A stretch of 64,000 nt of DNA from Hanleya hanleyi. Lineage: Eukaryota; Mollusca; Polyplacophora; Lepidopleurida; Hanleyidae. Under the pieces are notes generated by a model, which worked only from the letters and a program-made list of their open reading frames with translations, made no database searches and was not told the DNA's origin. The DNA lies in contig JAVTVY010020477.1 of assembly GCA_036873755.1 (NCBI GenBank), positions 1-64,000 of the forward strand, read 5' to 3'. The position numbers were made by a program, and so were the translations under genes. Shown here piece after piece: positions 44,885-56,960 of the stretch (positions are counted from its first letter, which is position 1; each line of letters begins with the position of its first letter).

Positions 44885-45105
44885 ATTGCGGCCATGTAGC
44901 TGGTAGGCTGGCCTGCCAATTTATAGTCTAGATACCAGTCCTGGTTTGGATAATGTTCTTGTATTTATTGCGGCCATGTAGCTGGTAGGTTGGCCTGCAG
45001 AGTATATTTCTAAGAATTAAAGTGAGCAGTCCCATGCGGCCGATTGTATTTATTTGGGCCGTAAAGCTGGTAGGCTGGCCCGCCGATTATATTTTTGAGA
45101 AATAA
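44885..45105 (+). repeat. Three spaced copies of a GCGGCCATGTAGCTGGTAGG repeat
   Basis: GCGGCCATGTAGCTGGTAGG occurs at about 44889 and 44970, and GGGCCGTAAAGCTGGTAGGC at about 45056, each followed by TGGCC(T/C)GCC and AT-rich text. AATTAAAG and AATAAAG sequences follow the second and third copies and resemble polyadenylation signals. Confidence 0.8.
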
Positions 45106-45345
45106 AGTGATCGGTCCCAGGAGACTGACCATTTGAACGAGATTTTTAGTGGGTTTGGGTGCAATTATAGACAGTCTGGTAATAAGACTGCACTAGTGGG
45201 ATGGTTACCATTTTATTGAAGATGGGTATTTTTAGAGAGTGTACTTTTGTACACTGCATGTTACGGATTTTGACACAAGTGATATAACATGGAGAATTCA
45301 CGCCTTTGTCTCGCGTTTTAGTAATTATTGGCAGCGCATATAGGA

Positions 45346-45575
45346 GTAGGAGTAGTAGACAAAGTAGGCATTTTGAGGATGCGGAGGAAGGTTTTGGGGG
45401 TAAAGATGGACCATCCGTGGTCTAAATGGACCGTGTGGGGTGTCCCTCTGCATCTACATGCAGAGAGTTACAAGATGACACCCCACACGGTCCATTTAGA
45501 CCACAGATGGCCCATCTCTACCCCAAAACCCTTCCTCCGCATCCTCAAAATGCCTACTTTGTCTACTACTCCTAC
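45346..45575. mobile_element. Hairpin MITE, 230 bp with about 100-bp arms
   Basis: GTAGGAGTAGTAGACAAAGT at the left pairs with its inverse at the right. Inner arm blocks TGAGGATGCGGAGGAAGG and AATGGACCGTGTGGGGTGTC also pair, with few mismatches. A 30-bp loop contains a secondary palindrome, TCTGCATC...ATGCAGA. The high arm identity suggests a recent insertion. Confidence 0.93.
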
Positions 45576-47225
45576 TGATGACGTCACCAATGACATCACA
45601 GATCATGTGGAGATCCCTCAGGCCGTGGTCTACATACCGAGGGCTTCACTTTGACACCTCACCCGACGCATTGGAACCAAGAATGGTCCCTCAATCGCTC
45701 AAGCACACCCTCACGCACCCCAAAACGCCAGCTTTCGCTACTACTCCTACTTTTGTATGTATGGTCCCTGTGTGACGTCATACCCAACAAATAGTGATAT
45801 TATCTTGTAAATATTCGATGCAGCAATCAATGCTGAATAATATGTGGCCAACATTATAAAGATTGGATAATAATTATGGAAGATAAGACTATTCTTGTAA
45901 CCCTACCCCCTATTGTCACAAAAATTGTACTTATTAAGACAGGAGTAATTTCGAAGTGATTAAAAGGGTAGTGAGTCCCAGTTTATCGACTGTTAACAAA
46001 TTGTTTCTTATTTGACATGTCCTAAAGCACATCAAAAACATAGTTTCGGTCAGTAGTGGGGGGGGGGGGGGGCAAGGTGAGCCCTAGTAGCTCACGGACT
46101 ACAGGAGGGGATAGAGATTAGATGTACGGCAGGTTCAGAGGTAGGTGATTCGTAATAAAATTATCTAAAACCCTCGCTGGAGGTGACTGGGGCCGACGTA
46201 TAGCCCTCATACTCTTGAGGGCTATATATTATTTAGCTAAGTGGGACAAGCCGTCTAGATCCTACGTCAAGGACAGGACGCACATTACATATTATCATCA
46301 GAGAGCCACCAACCCCATACAACTTCTACTTTGATTACAAGTGGAAACTATCATTGGCAAAGAATTAGGGACAAAAAAATTTTTTTGAGCAGTCCAAGTA
46401 AATTTTAGGACTGAGGATGGAATTTTGTTATACCAAGTTTTAAGCAGTACTTCATTGCTGTTTTTCACTACTGAGAGAGAATGGATAAAGGTAAAATTTA
46501 ATTATATAGATTTATTAACTCAGATGTCTGTATTATTTTTTTCTATAAAACGGAATATATCATGCAACCGGGGCACACTGGGACACTTTTGCTGGGGCAC
46601 ACTGGGACAATAGTAATCAAATTGTGAAGTTTACTTCCATCTTAAAATGATATTAAAGAGCATTATTTTGTTTTCTAGATAATAGTAATGACTAATCCAT
46701 CGGAAATGGTGAGTTTACCAACACTTTCAAAGTCAAATACTTCCACTGCCATGAGAATCACACAAAATATTTTCCCTTCAAATTTTGGCCCCTGGGAAAT
46801 ATTTTGTTTAAAGCAGGAGTCTAGAATTGCAACTAACTTAATAATCATCGCTGTGGTAAGTCTATCTGTATATGCATATGTACAAAATCTATACTCACTG
46901 GAGATACGCAACTGATACGATACCAGAACTATCGCCATTACACCTGTCATCAATGTAACTTTCCACAATTTACTGCGTCTGCGTAACGTTGAACACATTC
47001 GGCATGGCAATCGAAACCCAGTCATTTCGAGATTCCTCTAGAACTACGCAGTCTTCATATTGAATAACGTAGATTTTTAGTACTGTGAAACTACAAATAT
47101 CCGCGTTTTGTTGACATTCCCGTTGTCATGTCAGTAGCTGTGACGGTGATCTATGTCACTCGGCTTAGAGAACATTGTACTCTTTGTTCGCTTGGACTGT
47201 TCTTTAAAATCATGATCCTGGTTTC
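45576..47225. other. Unassigned intergenic stretch
   Basis: Fragments resembling the preceding hairpin (CCCCAAAACGCC and CTACTACTCCTACT) recur near 45717-45750. A 17-G run lies near 46058. GGGGCACACTGGGACA occurs twice at 46568-46607. The overlapping frames at 46675-47025 (minus) and 46688-46915 (plus) have no recognised domain. Confidence 0.45.
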
Positions 47226-47766
47226 TATGAGAAGCCGTTTTGGTATTTAGTCAGCTATTTTTGATATCAAGAATAATTTTTTTTTCAATAAAAAAGTAAA
47301 TATGTGCCGGTTTAGTATTAAATCGCAATTTTTGATGTCAACAATTCTTCTTTTTATATCCAAAATTCTATTCTATTCTATTTTTAAATCGAATTAGAAA
47401 TTTTGATATAAAAAAAAATTGTTGAACATTTACACGGATACGAAAATAAAGCGCTCTCTCAAGCTCAGTGCATGGGTTTTTCAAGTTAACACCAAAACCA
47501 CCAGGGCAAATGACCTTCGAACTGCGGCCGTACAGCTATAGCACGGTAATCGGTAGCCGAGAAGTAGTCATTATAGAACTGTACCGATTTTTTTTATTTT
47601 TTTTATATCAAAAACACTATTTCTTATTTTTGATATCAAAAATAGTTTTATTTTTGATATCAAATATAAAGTTTTATTTTTGATATCAAAAATATCTTTT
47701 TTTTATATAAAAAAAGAATTTTTGACATCAAAAATAACTGAATAAATACCAAAACGGCTTGCCATA
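47226..47766. mobile_element. MITE of about 540 bp with TTTTTGATATCAAAAA motif interior
   Basis: AAGCCGTTTTGGTATTTAGT at 47232 pairs with its inverse ending AAAACGGCTT at 47760, and the pairing extends about 40 bp. The interior repeats the self-complementary phrase TTTTTGATATCAAAAA and variants (TTTTTGATGTCAA, TTTTTGACATCAAAAA) at least seven times. Such a body can fold back many times over. Confidence 0.85.
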
Positions 47767-48100
47767 GGTTTGTTTCTCCCCAGCACACACACGTCGAACG
47801 TGATAAGTGCGCCCGTTCACTAGGTCAAGTTTATTTGGACATCGAAAGATAAATACCCTCGCCCGAACCCCCGACAGCGAGTGGGTTATTTGGCCTCAAC
47901 TGTGCTTAGCTGGAAAATGAGTCCAGACCACTATTAAAATTTACATTGGCGACAATGTTAAAAACTGTTAACGTAATTGCATCTCCTGGATTCATTAATT
48001 ATGTCTCGAATTCCATATGTTCATTGATGACCGCCGCTTCGAGCTCCCTCGTGAACCTCCCACCAAATAGGGGTTACCTGCAGGAGAGTCAATTTCTTTT

Positions 48101-49340
48101 TGTTCGTGGAACGTTAATGGACTAAAGCGCCAGGTAAATGATCCGGAATACGTCATATGTTTCAGGTTACGATGTCTTCTTATTTACTGAAACTTGGTGT
48201 ACGGAGGGTATAGAACCTAACATAAACGGGTATACCTCAATATCATTCGTACCAGCTAAAAAGGCAGAGTTAAGGGGCCGTCCCAGTGGTGGATTAGCTG
48301 CGTATGTGAGCGACAAATATATTTTGGGTGTTGAAGAGATTAATAGACGTGAACAAGGTATTCTATGGATAAAACTGAATAAGGTAATATTTGGATTTAC
48401 TAATGACGTGCTACTGGGCTTGGTATATGCACCGAATGCAAAACCAGGGCAAACTGAAGAGATAGATATATATGATTTCTTAGAGGATGATTTGATTGGA
48501 TTTGACCAGAACTCCTATGATATATTTTTGTGTGGGGATTTTAACGCCAGAACGGCTACATTAACTGATTATCCAGAAAATATCAATCTTGGTAAATATG
48601 TCAGTGAGTATGAAGATGATTTGGAAGAGGAAAGGATTTTGCCCGACCGTAGGTCTATGGACGATAAATCTAATAGTAATGGAATGAAATTGTTACAGTT
48701 ATGTAAATCATCTGGTCTGAAAATTGTTAATGAGAGATTACATAATGATGAGATGGGCAGATTTACTTATTATAGTGACAGAGGTTGCAGTGCTATTGAT
48801 TATTTGTTGACATATCAAGATAAAATATATAAAATCACTAAATTTGAAGTTAAAGACCTGCTGGAGTTTTCAGATCATGCACCTGTTACATTTAATATTG
48901 TGTCATCTATTGGAGAAAAGTCTCAATGTGAACCTGTGGAAATCAGGCATACTAAGCTAGATTGGGACGAAGATAATAATATCCAATTCATAGAAGTACT
49001 AACTGGTAGATGTATGGAAAACGAGAGAATTGTAGATAAATTAATCGATTCTGAATCTGATATTAATATGATTGTTACTGAATTTACAAATGTTTTGTAT
49101 GATAGTGCATTTGAAGTTAACGGAAAGACTGTTTATTCTGGTACTAAACATAATTTAAAGACCCGCAGAAAAGAAAGGGCACCTTAGTTCGACCAAAGAT
49201 GTTCAGAGTATAAACATAGGTTCAGATCAGCGCAAAAGAGATACCGAAAATCTAGCTTGAATAAAGATGAACTTCTGATAGCGAGGGCTGAATATAGTAA
49301 AGTAAAAAGAGTTGCTAGGCGTCACTTAAAGCGTCACTTA
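48101..49340 (+). pseudogene. LINE endonuclease domain (broken)
   Basis: The domain opens in one frame at 48101 with CSWNVNGLKR, the usual first strand of an AP-like endonuclease, and continues in another frame from 48138 (FLFTETWC, with the catalytic Glu). Further hallmarks are GRPSGGLAAYV, LVYAPN, CGDFNART (48534-48557) and SDHAPVTFN (48871-48897). The stop at 49185 interrupts a Pro-x-Phe-Asp region where relatives usually have Trp. Open sequence continues to 49340 with a basic linker. A 12-bp exact duplication (GCGTCACTTAAA) lies at 49318-49341 next to the next frameshift. Confidence 0.92.
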
Positions 49341-49750
49341 AAGAAGATTTAAAGCATTCACCAGGCAAATTTTGGAAAGAAGTGAATTCCGTTATTAAGA
49401 AAAAAACACATAGCTCAGAAATTGAATTAGAGGAATTTTATTCACATTTTAAGAAATTGAGTGAATTGAATATACCTGTTGAAAAAAATACCAATTACTT
49501 AGATAATGAAATAGGGCTAGAAGAATTACAACAGTTGGACGAATTAATATCTCATGAGGAGGTAGAATATGCAATAGACAAATTGAAAAGAAATAAATCT
49601 GGAGGCTTGGATCAATTATGTAATGAAATATTTATAGTAGGAAAGTCAATTTTAGTACCTCATATAACCAAATTGTTCAATCACTTATATGAGAATTCAA
49701 TTTACCCAGAAGATTGGGCCAAAGCTGTGATAGTACCTATTCATAACAAG
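49341..49750 (+). pseudogene. LINE reverse transcriptase, N-terminal part
   Basis: In the frame that contains 49382-49819, HSPGKFWKEVNSVIKK and ELISHEEVEYAIDKLKRNKS precede SGGLDQLCNEIF and then EDWAKAVIVPIHNK, the standard fingers region before motif 1. After codon HNK the frame enters foreign sequence (49750 onwards); the remaining residues to 49819 belong to the insertion. The continuation resumes at 51704 in the same frame. Confidence 0.92.
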
Positions 49751-51703
49751 AGCCCAAGGGGCTTCAATATACGCCCGTGTATCTGGAATTACATTGGTCC
49801 AAATTTCAAGATTGTTTGATAGGCTTGATTCCAATTGGTAGCTAGCCTACAATTTTGTGCTTCTGAGAATGTAACATATATAACATCTTATATTGAATGA
49901 TAAACTAAAACGAGCTTAACTCTTGATAACTAGTTGACCTTGAAGCAAGAGCCGAGAGCTCACATATCCCACACTAAAATCGACAATAGTCAAACACAAG
50001 AAAATAGTAGTTTTCCTGCAAATGGATTCCTTTCAGACGAGATAATTTTTCATGAAGGAAGAAGAAAGTGATGAAGTAAACCTTTGTTCTTGAGTTAATA
50101 AAGAGATATGAAGTTCACAAAGGACCCCTCTCCCCGTTAATTACTAAATGTATGGTTTTTATTTCACAACAGTTTAACTAAAATGTAGCTGTTTCAAATG
50201 TGGGAGACAACTCCACAGGATGAATGCCATATACATGTAGGGGAGAGCATACTGAATATTCCAACCTAACGCATATGGTCAGCTAAACCTGATTCAGTTT
50301 TGAAGGACTGTGACCTTGGACAAATTGATCTCAAAATGTATGGCTCCTCTTTGCCATGCGAGTAAGGTACACTCAAAGTTTGGTACCATTCCATACCTTG
50401 AAACTAGAGATATCGCATGGACAACAAATGTTAATGGATGAATGGACAGAACGCAACATCGCATTACTTGACCTCGTCTTCGACAGGCATATGAAAATGT
50501 GATTTCCTGATTTTGGGGTCACAGTACCTTGACCTTTGACTTTGACCTAAATTTTGGTATACGGCACTTCATCTTCCATCAATGTATCAAAGGACACAAC
50601 AAAATCATGATTTTTATGAATTTCATGATTTTGGGGGTCACAGTGATCTTGATGTTCGGCCTTGACCTACATTTTGGTATGTGACACATCATGTCCCCCT
50701 AATGAATCTACAGACACAAAACAAAGTAATTTTCAAAGATTTCTTGATTCTGGAGTCACAGTGACCTTGAATCCACTCACCAAATATTAGTAATTTTTAA
50801 TGATTTCCTGATTTTTAGGTCATACTGACCTTTGACCTTGATTCTGGTGTCGCAGTGATCTTGACTATTGACCTGGATCTAAATTTTGCTACATGACAAA
50901 ACGGCTACCGGTAATTTTTCAATGGACTCAAAAAATCATGATTTTTAACAATTTCATGATTTTGTGGTCACAGAGACCTTGACCTTTGGCCTTGACCTAC
51001 ATTTTGATATGTGAAATATTGTGTCCCCCTAATGTATCTACTCGTACAAAGAAATGTTATTTTTAATAATTTCCTGATTTTTGGGTCCGTGACCTTTGAC
51101 CTTCGACCTTGGCCTATATTTTGGTATGCGACACCTCGTTTCCCCCTATTGAATCCACTCACAAAAAATTTGAAATTTTTAATGATTTCCTGATTTTTCC
51201 GTGACACTGACCTTTGACCTCTGACCTCGACCTACATTTTGTATGCAACACATCGTTCCCCCCTAGGGCATCCCCTCACCAAAAATTAGAACTGTAGATA
51301 GAAAACTGTCAATGATCAATAATTTCCTGATTTTAGGCAATGGTGACCTTTGACCTCTGACCTTGACCTTAAATTTGGTACGCGACACATTATCTCCACC
51401 TAGCATATCCACTCATAAAAAAATGCAACTGTGGATAGAAAACGTTCACAGATATAGACCGGACACGAACACTTCAGTGATTTCCTGTTTTTTGGGTCAG
51501 TGACCTTTGACCTCTGACCTTGACCTTCATTTTGGTACGCGACACATCGTCTCCCCGTAGGGTATCCACTCACCAAAAATTAGAACTGTAGATAGAAAAC
51601 TGTCCCAGATATAGACCGGACACGAGGGACGGACAGACGGACACACGTCCGGACGGATGGACGGACGGACGAACGGAAACCGCCATTTTGGCGGGCGTAT
51701 AAA
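49750..51703. mobile_element. 1.95-kb insertion in the LINE, carrying TGACCT-rich tandem repeat
   Basis: The two halves of the reverse transcriptase join in frame if this segment is removed, so it is an insertion. The ends share a short inverse phrase (ATACGCCCG near 49770, CGGGCGTAT near 51692). A small hairpin, CCGCCATTTTGGCGG, lies at 51681-51695, after a GGAC-rich microsatellite (51632-51676). From 50500 to 51600 it is a diverged tandem repeat of about 120 to 180 bp containing TTTCCTGATTTTTGG, GTGACCTTTGACC and GACACATC. No protein is recognised. Similar TGACC-rich elements are common in mollusc genomes as far as I recall. A distant relative may lie inverted at 57360-57700. Confidence 0.85.
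50500..51600 (+). promoter_or_regulatory. Array of consensus DR1 nuclear-receptor half-site repeats
   Basis: TGACCTTTGACCT, the exact inverse of the AGGTCA-N-AGGTCA (DR1) consensus bound by HNF4, RXR and COUP-TF proteins, occurs at 50826-50838, 51090-51102, 51208-51220, 51344-51356 and 51501-51513. In the last two the run continues with CTGACCT then TGACCT, giving four half-sites in tandem. Imperfect forms occur at about 50530, 50648, 50970 and elsewhere. The sequence fact is firm. Binding in this organism is inference. Confidence 0.6.
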
Positions 51704-53440
51704 AAAGGTAGTAAAAATAACGTGGATAATTATAGAGGTATAACTTTAGTGAGTGTTTTTGCCAAACTGTATTCGGTTGTGTTAAACGAGCGACTATCAA
51801 ATTGGGCTGAAAGTAACAATATATTGAGTGATTTTCAAGATGGTTTCCGTAAAGGTAAAAGCACTGTGGAATGTGTATTTGTTTTATATAATTTGATAAG
51901 TAGTACAATCCAAAATAAAAATAAACTCTATTGTGCCTTTTTGGACCTTGAAAAGGCCTTTGATACGGTGAATAGAGGGGCATTGTGTGAAAAATTATTA
52001 GATTCCGGTTGTAGTAATAGACTAATTAAAGCGATCAGAGAACTTTATAGCCGGGTGAAATCTTGTGTCAGAGCAGCAGGAAAAGTATCAGATTTCTTTG
52101 AGTTAAGTATCGGTCTAAAACAGGGAGCTCCATTATCGCCTATATTATTTTCCTTGTATATAAATGATGTTTATGATGAACTCTGCAATTCTAGGGAAAT
52201 TGAGGATATAGTTGAAGAGTTTCAATTATTTATTTTATTATTCGCAGACGATACTGTCTTATTCTCTAGAACACCAGAAGGGTTACAACAATTGTTAGAT
52301 AAATTTTGTATATACTGCGACCGCTGGGATTTGAAGTTGAATGTTGCGAAAAGTAAAATAGTGGTGTTTGGATCGACACGATTTAAGGGGCAATACAATT
52401 GGACCTGCAATGGTAATTTGGTAGATGTATTAGATCATTTTTGTTATCTCGGTATTTGTCTGAAATATAATTTAAATATGGAGGAAACCCGTAAAGCTCT
52501 GATTGAAAAGGCAAGGAGATCAATATTCATTTTGAAGCGATGTTTCTATAATCTAGAACTTGATGTAGATACTAAGTTGGAAATTTTTGATAAAATGGTA
52601 AAGCCTATACTATTATATGGATCTGAATTATGGGGTTTTAGTGACATGAAAGATATGGAATCTGCATACACTCAATATTGTAAGTTTGTTTTGGGTCTCC
52701 CAAAAAATGCTCCAAATATGTTTATATATGGGGAGCTTGATAGATACAGCTTGTCTACTGAATGTAAAAAAAGGATAGTTAAATTCTGGGTTAAGCTGGT
52801 GGGTAAGAAAGATTCTTTACCTTATAGACTGTACCAATTACAATGCGAGAAAGTTTATCCAAAAAGGTTATATAACTGGTGTAAAGGAATTAGACATTTA
52901 CTGGAGAGTAATCGATACGGCTATTTATTTCATTCGGAAGACCCGACCCAATTAAATATATATCATGTACACAGAACGATAGAAGACTCTTTTATACAAA
53001 ATTGGTCAGCTAATATTAAAACATCAACAAGATTCTCGACATATGTAATGGTAAAAGAGGTTTTCTCGAAAGAAAAATACATAGAGTTTTCAACATCAAA
53101 AAGTGGAAAAGTCTTTCGTATTATAGTTCGTTTCAGAAGTGGTTTTCATGGGCTAGAACTTGAGATCGGTCGATACAATAATATCCCGAAGCCTAATCGT
53201 ATTTGTAAGGTCTGTAGCTCCGGTATGGTGGAGGATGAATATCATTTTCTACTATGCTGTCCACTGTACTCTGCTCTAAAAAAACAATATTTTAAGAAAT
53301 ATTATACTGGTCATGGCCGTCTCTTAAAAACTTAAAACTATTGTTAAATTTCCAGTCTAAAAAAGGGATTATCTCTGTGGGAAAATTCATAATTGACGCC
53401 AAAGAACTTAGAGCACAATACATGGCTAGACAATTTTAAT
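51704..53440 (+). pseudogene. LINE reverse transcriptase, palm to C-terminus
   Basis: A 537-codon frame from 51722 opens DNYRGITLVSVFAKLYS. Motif A is CAFLDLEKAFDTV (residues about 70-83), motif B is GLKQGAPLSPILFSLYIND, and the catalytic motif is FADDTVLFS (residues 174-182; FADD at 52241-52252). Next come KSKIVVFG, the connection region, and PILLYGSELWG with APNMFIYGE. The C-terminus has a Cys/His cluster (CKVC at residue 495, then DEYHFLLCC). The frame stops at 53335, but the next frame continues through GIISVGKFIIDAKELRAQYM to a stop near 53440, so a one-base shift lies near 53320. This half alone is catalytically intact on paper. Confidence 0.95.
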
Positions 53441-56331
53441 ATGCATAAGAACTTAGCAATCCTGGTATGTATGTCTATATTTATATGACAGTCGGTAGAA
53501 ATACATCAATCTGAAAATATCTTTAATTGCTTATATGTAAGCAAACGAGACAAACATTAATTTGAACGGATTGATTAGTCATTCTAGTAGAGTTGTCTGT
53601 TAAGCCAGTCATATTATTGCAGTCAGTGGTTTGATTCTGTTATTATTTTTTGTCCATGTGATTGGGAGAGGAGCCATGTGGCTCATTCCTGCAATAAACA
53701 CACCTATTGATATTTCGGCCAGAAGTACTTTAATTCAAGTGCTACAACCGGACAGACTTCTTGACGGGGGTCGCCCATTGAAATTTTGAGGTATGCGTGC
53801 TCCTACAAATGACGTCATAATTTTGGGGGTTTTCTCTGCTTTCAGACAGCGGTGCACAGGCACTCAAATAGTCCCCCAAAGCAACACCTTATTAGGCCTT
53901 GAGTTAAAATCAAACTCACTGCGAAACCAAACACATATCATACTCCAATCACCTACCACTGGCCTTCAATTATTCGTCGCAACAGAGACTGGAAAAAAAT
54001 ATTGAAAACAATTCACTTCTCTGGCAGAGGCTGCCTAAAGGGGGTTAACGGATCGGCACTACTTTTAATAGTGGTCTTGTCCCTAATGATATCACGGAGT
54101 AGCCGAATTATAGTTTTCCATACATGAATATACTCGTGTAGCCCCGTGTAGCCTTGTCGAATGCTGGGAAATCAATTAATTTTCATTTGATCACAAATAA
54201 TAAAGTGATATAAAAAAAATTACCTATCGCTGAATTGTATCTAGAAATATTATAAGTTCTAAAACTTTCCAGGGGACATCTCCCGACCGAGGGTGGAGGC
54301 ATCCCTGCCACACCCCTGCCTGGCCTCCACAATAAAAGTCGCCCGATGCAGTGCGACTGCATATGGGCAGATGGACAAAAACGACGATGATAATACAATT
54401 TTGTCAAATGGCACGTCGATCAGTTTAATGGTTCTTGAAAAGCAGATCCTTGAAAATTTGCAGGAAAATTGGGGTAAATCCAATATGGTCACCAGTGATT
54501 TGACTGATCGGATCAATTTGCTGATATGCACCTGATCATTTGGCGACAATGACAATGTCAACCAGTGCATCAGTGCCGAGAAAAAATACGGCGGAAAGAA
54601 AAAATAGTATAACGATAACAAGAGTATGTTAGCCATATGCCTTCTGGCCTCAAACACTTAATATAGACGCGAGGCGGAGAAAATAATAATATCACAACAA
54701 TACGAAGTTTTCAGCCATGCGGGCTTGAAGCCCTAAATACAGCCGCGAGGGTCGATACGGGGTTCCAAACAAGGAGAATCGTCAAAAGGGGCAATAACTG
54801 GTAAATTGGCATACATTTGGAAGCTGAGTGAGACTACCCAAATCCCTTTGCCCGTTTAAATCACTATTTGCTACATGCAAGCAAGTTATATACTGTTGTT
54901 TTGTTTTGCTTTCAAACACACATGTAATGGAAAACAGCACCCGAGACACACGTTTCTGAAATCTGATTCGTCGTAGACGCCTCCTCCTTCGTCGAGCTGA
55001 ATAGGTTAGTAGGTTTAAATATGTGTAGTCGTACAGAGGAGGCGCTTCTCACAGTCTTTATTCTTTTATTCTTGCATTCACATTAGAACATGAGGGCCAA
55101 TTACGAATGAAAGAATTATATTTTGTTGTACCATACAACAAATTGAGAATTCTTATCTCATGGGCTTGCGGATTTATTTCCATTTGAAAATTCAAGATGG
55201 CGACCAAACCACGTGGCCTAGATACCTAAGTTTAGCCTATTATTGATTGCAATGTTAAGGAACATATAGGTAGTCATTTCCCCCGTCCAAATCCGTTATT
55301 TGAAAATCCGACAAATTTTGATTCGTCGACTGTGGTCATCTTTTGTCATAATAACCCATCCCATTGATCACGATTGCGAAGATTCGCGCCGATTGGTGCA
55401 ATGATTTCGGCCGATGAAGAAGATCTTTAAAAAATTTCCAAAATCGCGGAAAATCCAAGGTGACTGCTAGTGGATTTAGCCGATCGATTATTTCTGATGA
55501 AATACACTAGATCTAGCAGATACCGGTAACACTGCCAAATTAGACATCATCCCCGTAGCGGTTTCGAAATAACGAACGAGAAAAAAATATGGCAGGAAAA
55601 TAATAATAACATAACGATACAAAGAGGTTTCCAGTCATGCCTGGATGGGAACCCCAATTACTCAAGTTTGATACATTTCACTTGTTTTGATATGTTCTGA
55701 CCATATCTGTCACCTATGTGGTCATTCTTCAAGATGGCAACTGGGTTACTTTTGAAGAGTGACACCTTGAATATCAAACAAAAAGGGCTGTCCGCTTTAA
55801 CAATTTGATCTGGAGCCCAATCGTGAAATACGTTTGAAATTAGTGACATCCAAATTCAATAGAACAGCATCTAAAACGCATGTATAATATTGCACATATT
55901 TTCCTTCCTACTGTCGAGGTTCGAACTGAACCGGTCTTATACATGTATACCCCGCACCAAAGGAGTTGCTGGTCGTTTTAAATTTTTGGGCTTTTCTATA
56001 TTCTATTGGCATAAACAGGTCAGTTGGATTACAGTACCCTCCATACGGACGCGAGCCGGGTCATATATATCCAGATTCCATTCATCAGGACATTCCTTTC
56101 TACTGATCTAAAGAGTGTTGTTTCCGACTCTTCCATCGTGTCATTTGCCTTAGCGAAACCCAGATCCAGATACAATGGCCCTCGGGGCCCACACGTTGCT
56201 TCTACACCGGTAAAAATATATATATAAATTTCTCAGAGAACAAAACGTTTTCCTATCTGTTCATGAATCGCAATCTGAGCAATTATCATAAGAATGTGTC
56301 TCTTGTATAAATTAGCGATATAGTCTGCTGT
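53441..56331. other. Unassigned intergenic stretch with minor repeats
   Basis: The first 250 bp are probably LINE 3' tail (AATAAACAC near 53692). Related phrases occur at 54575-54660 and 55575-55640 (GAGAAAAAATA(C/T)GGC, ATAACGATAC(A)A, AGCCAT or AGTCATGCC). Several frames of 60 to 130 aa overlap on both strands without a domain. Confidence 0.5.
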
Positions 56332-56960
56332 ACAGGGTGAGTAAAAAAAATGTCCACCTGTGGTTTTGTTCATTTATTCATAAGAAGTTACAATTTATTG
56401 TGTACATGAATAAAACAAATGGAAGGGTGCTTCATCTCTTCACTATATTCAGCCATGGTATGTTTTATTCATGGAAGAAAATATACATATATTGTGTGTA
56501 AACCAATGGCACTCATGAAAGGAAAGTGCATTCTCTCCATAACGCAGAAATGCGTGAACACAGCAGTTGATGAAGAAACATAAATGAGACTCTTCGCTAT
56601 TTTTCTATTTTCAGATATTTCTGTTGCACATTTTCCAATGCCAAGAAACAACTCTCGGAGAGAAAGTCTTAAAGTGCAACAGAGATACCGGAAAACAGCT
56701 GAACATGTGGACTGACTCATTCCTTTGTCCGTTTTCATGCATTTCCACATTATGCTGACAATGCACTTTCTATCGATGAAAGTCATTGGTATATACACAT
56801 TATCTGTATATTTTTGTCCATAAATAAGACATACAATATGTGTTTATATCACAGAGAGGAAGCACCGTTCTTTGAGTTATATTCATATACTCAATAAATT
56901 ATATCTTCAGATGAATAAATTAACAAAACCACAGGTGGACTTTTTTTTTACTCACCCTGT
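56332..56960. mobile_element. 629-bp terminal-inverted-repeat DNA element
   Basis: The termini ACAGGGTGAGTAAAAAAAA and the following TGTCCACCTGTGGTTTTGTT are inverted at the right end (AACAAAACCACAGGTGGAC, then TTTTTTTTACTCACCCTGT); pairing extends about 50 bp. A 109-aa minus-strand frame inside (56469-56798) has no transposase motif. Ends in CAGGG and flanking TA-containing sequence suit a Tc1/mariner- or Harbinger-type MITE, but the flanks (TGTA and TTAA) do not give a clean duplication. Confidence 0.88.

Larger units (their letters stand above)
48080..53440 (+). mobile_element. Non-LTR retrotransposon (LINE), inactivated and split by an insertion
   Basis: An ORF2 with an AP-like endonuclease (48101-49187) followed by reverse transcriptase (49341-49750 and 51704-53440). 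The reading frame is broken near 48140-48165, by a stop at 49185-49187, near 49340, and near 53320. A 1.95-kb insertion separates the two reverse-transcriptase halves. No ORF1 was recognised upstream, so the copy may be 5'-truncated. The family resembles Jockey/CR1/I-like elements broadly; clade assignment would need an alignment. Confidence 0.93.

Noticed and set aside
45328..45654. 108-aa plus-strand frame
   Set aside because: It reads through both arms of a hairpin MITE, so the peptide is largely a palindromic artefact.
49750..51703. Spliceosomal intron in the LINE reverse transcriptase
   Set aside because: The borders do not have GT...AG, a retrotransposon would lose an intron, and the segment has transposon-like ends and a tandem repeat body.
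56469..56798. 109-aa frame as a transposase inside the 629-bp element
   Set aside because: No DD(E/D) residues or helix-turn-helix pattern recognised, and the element is too short for an autonomous copy.
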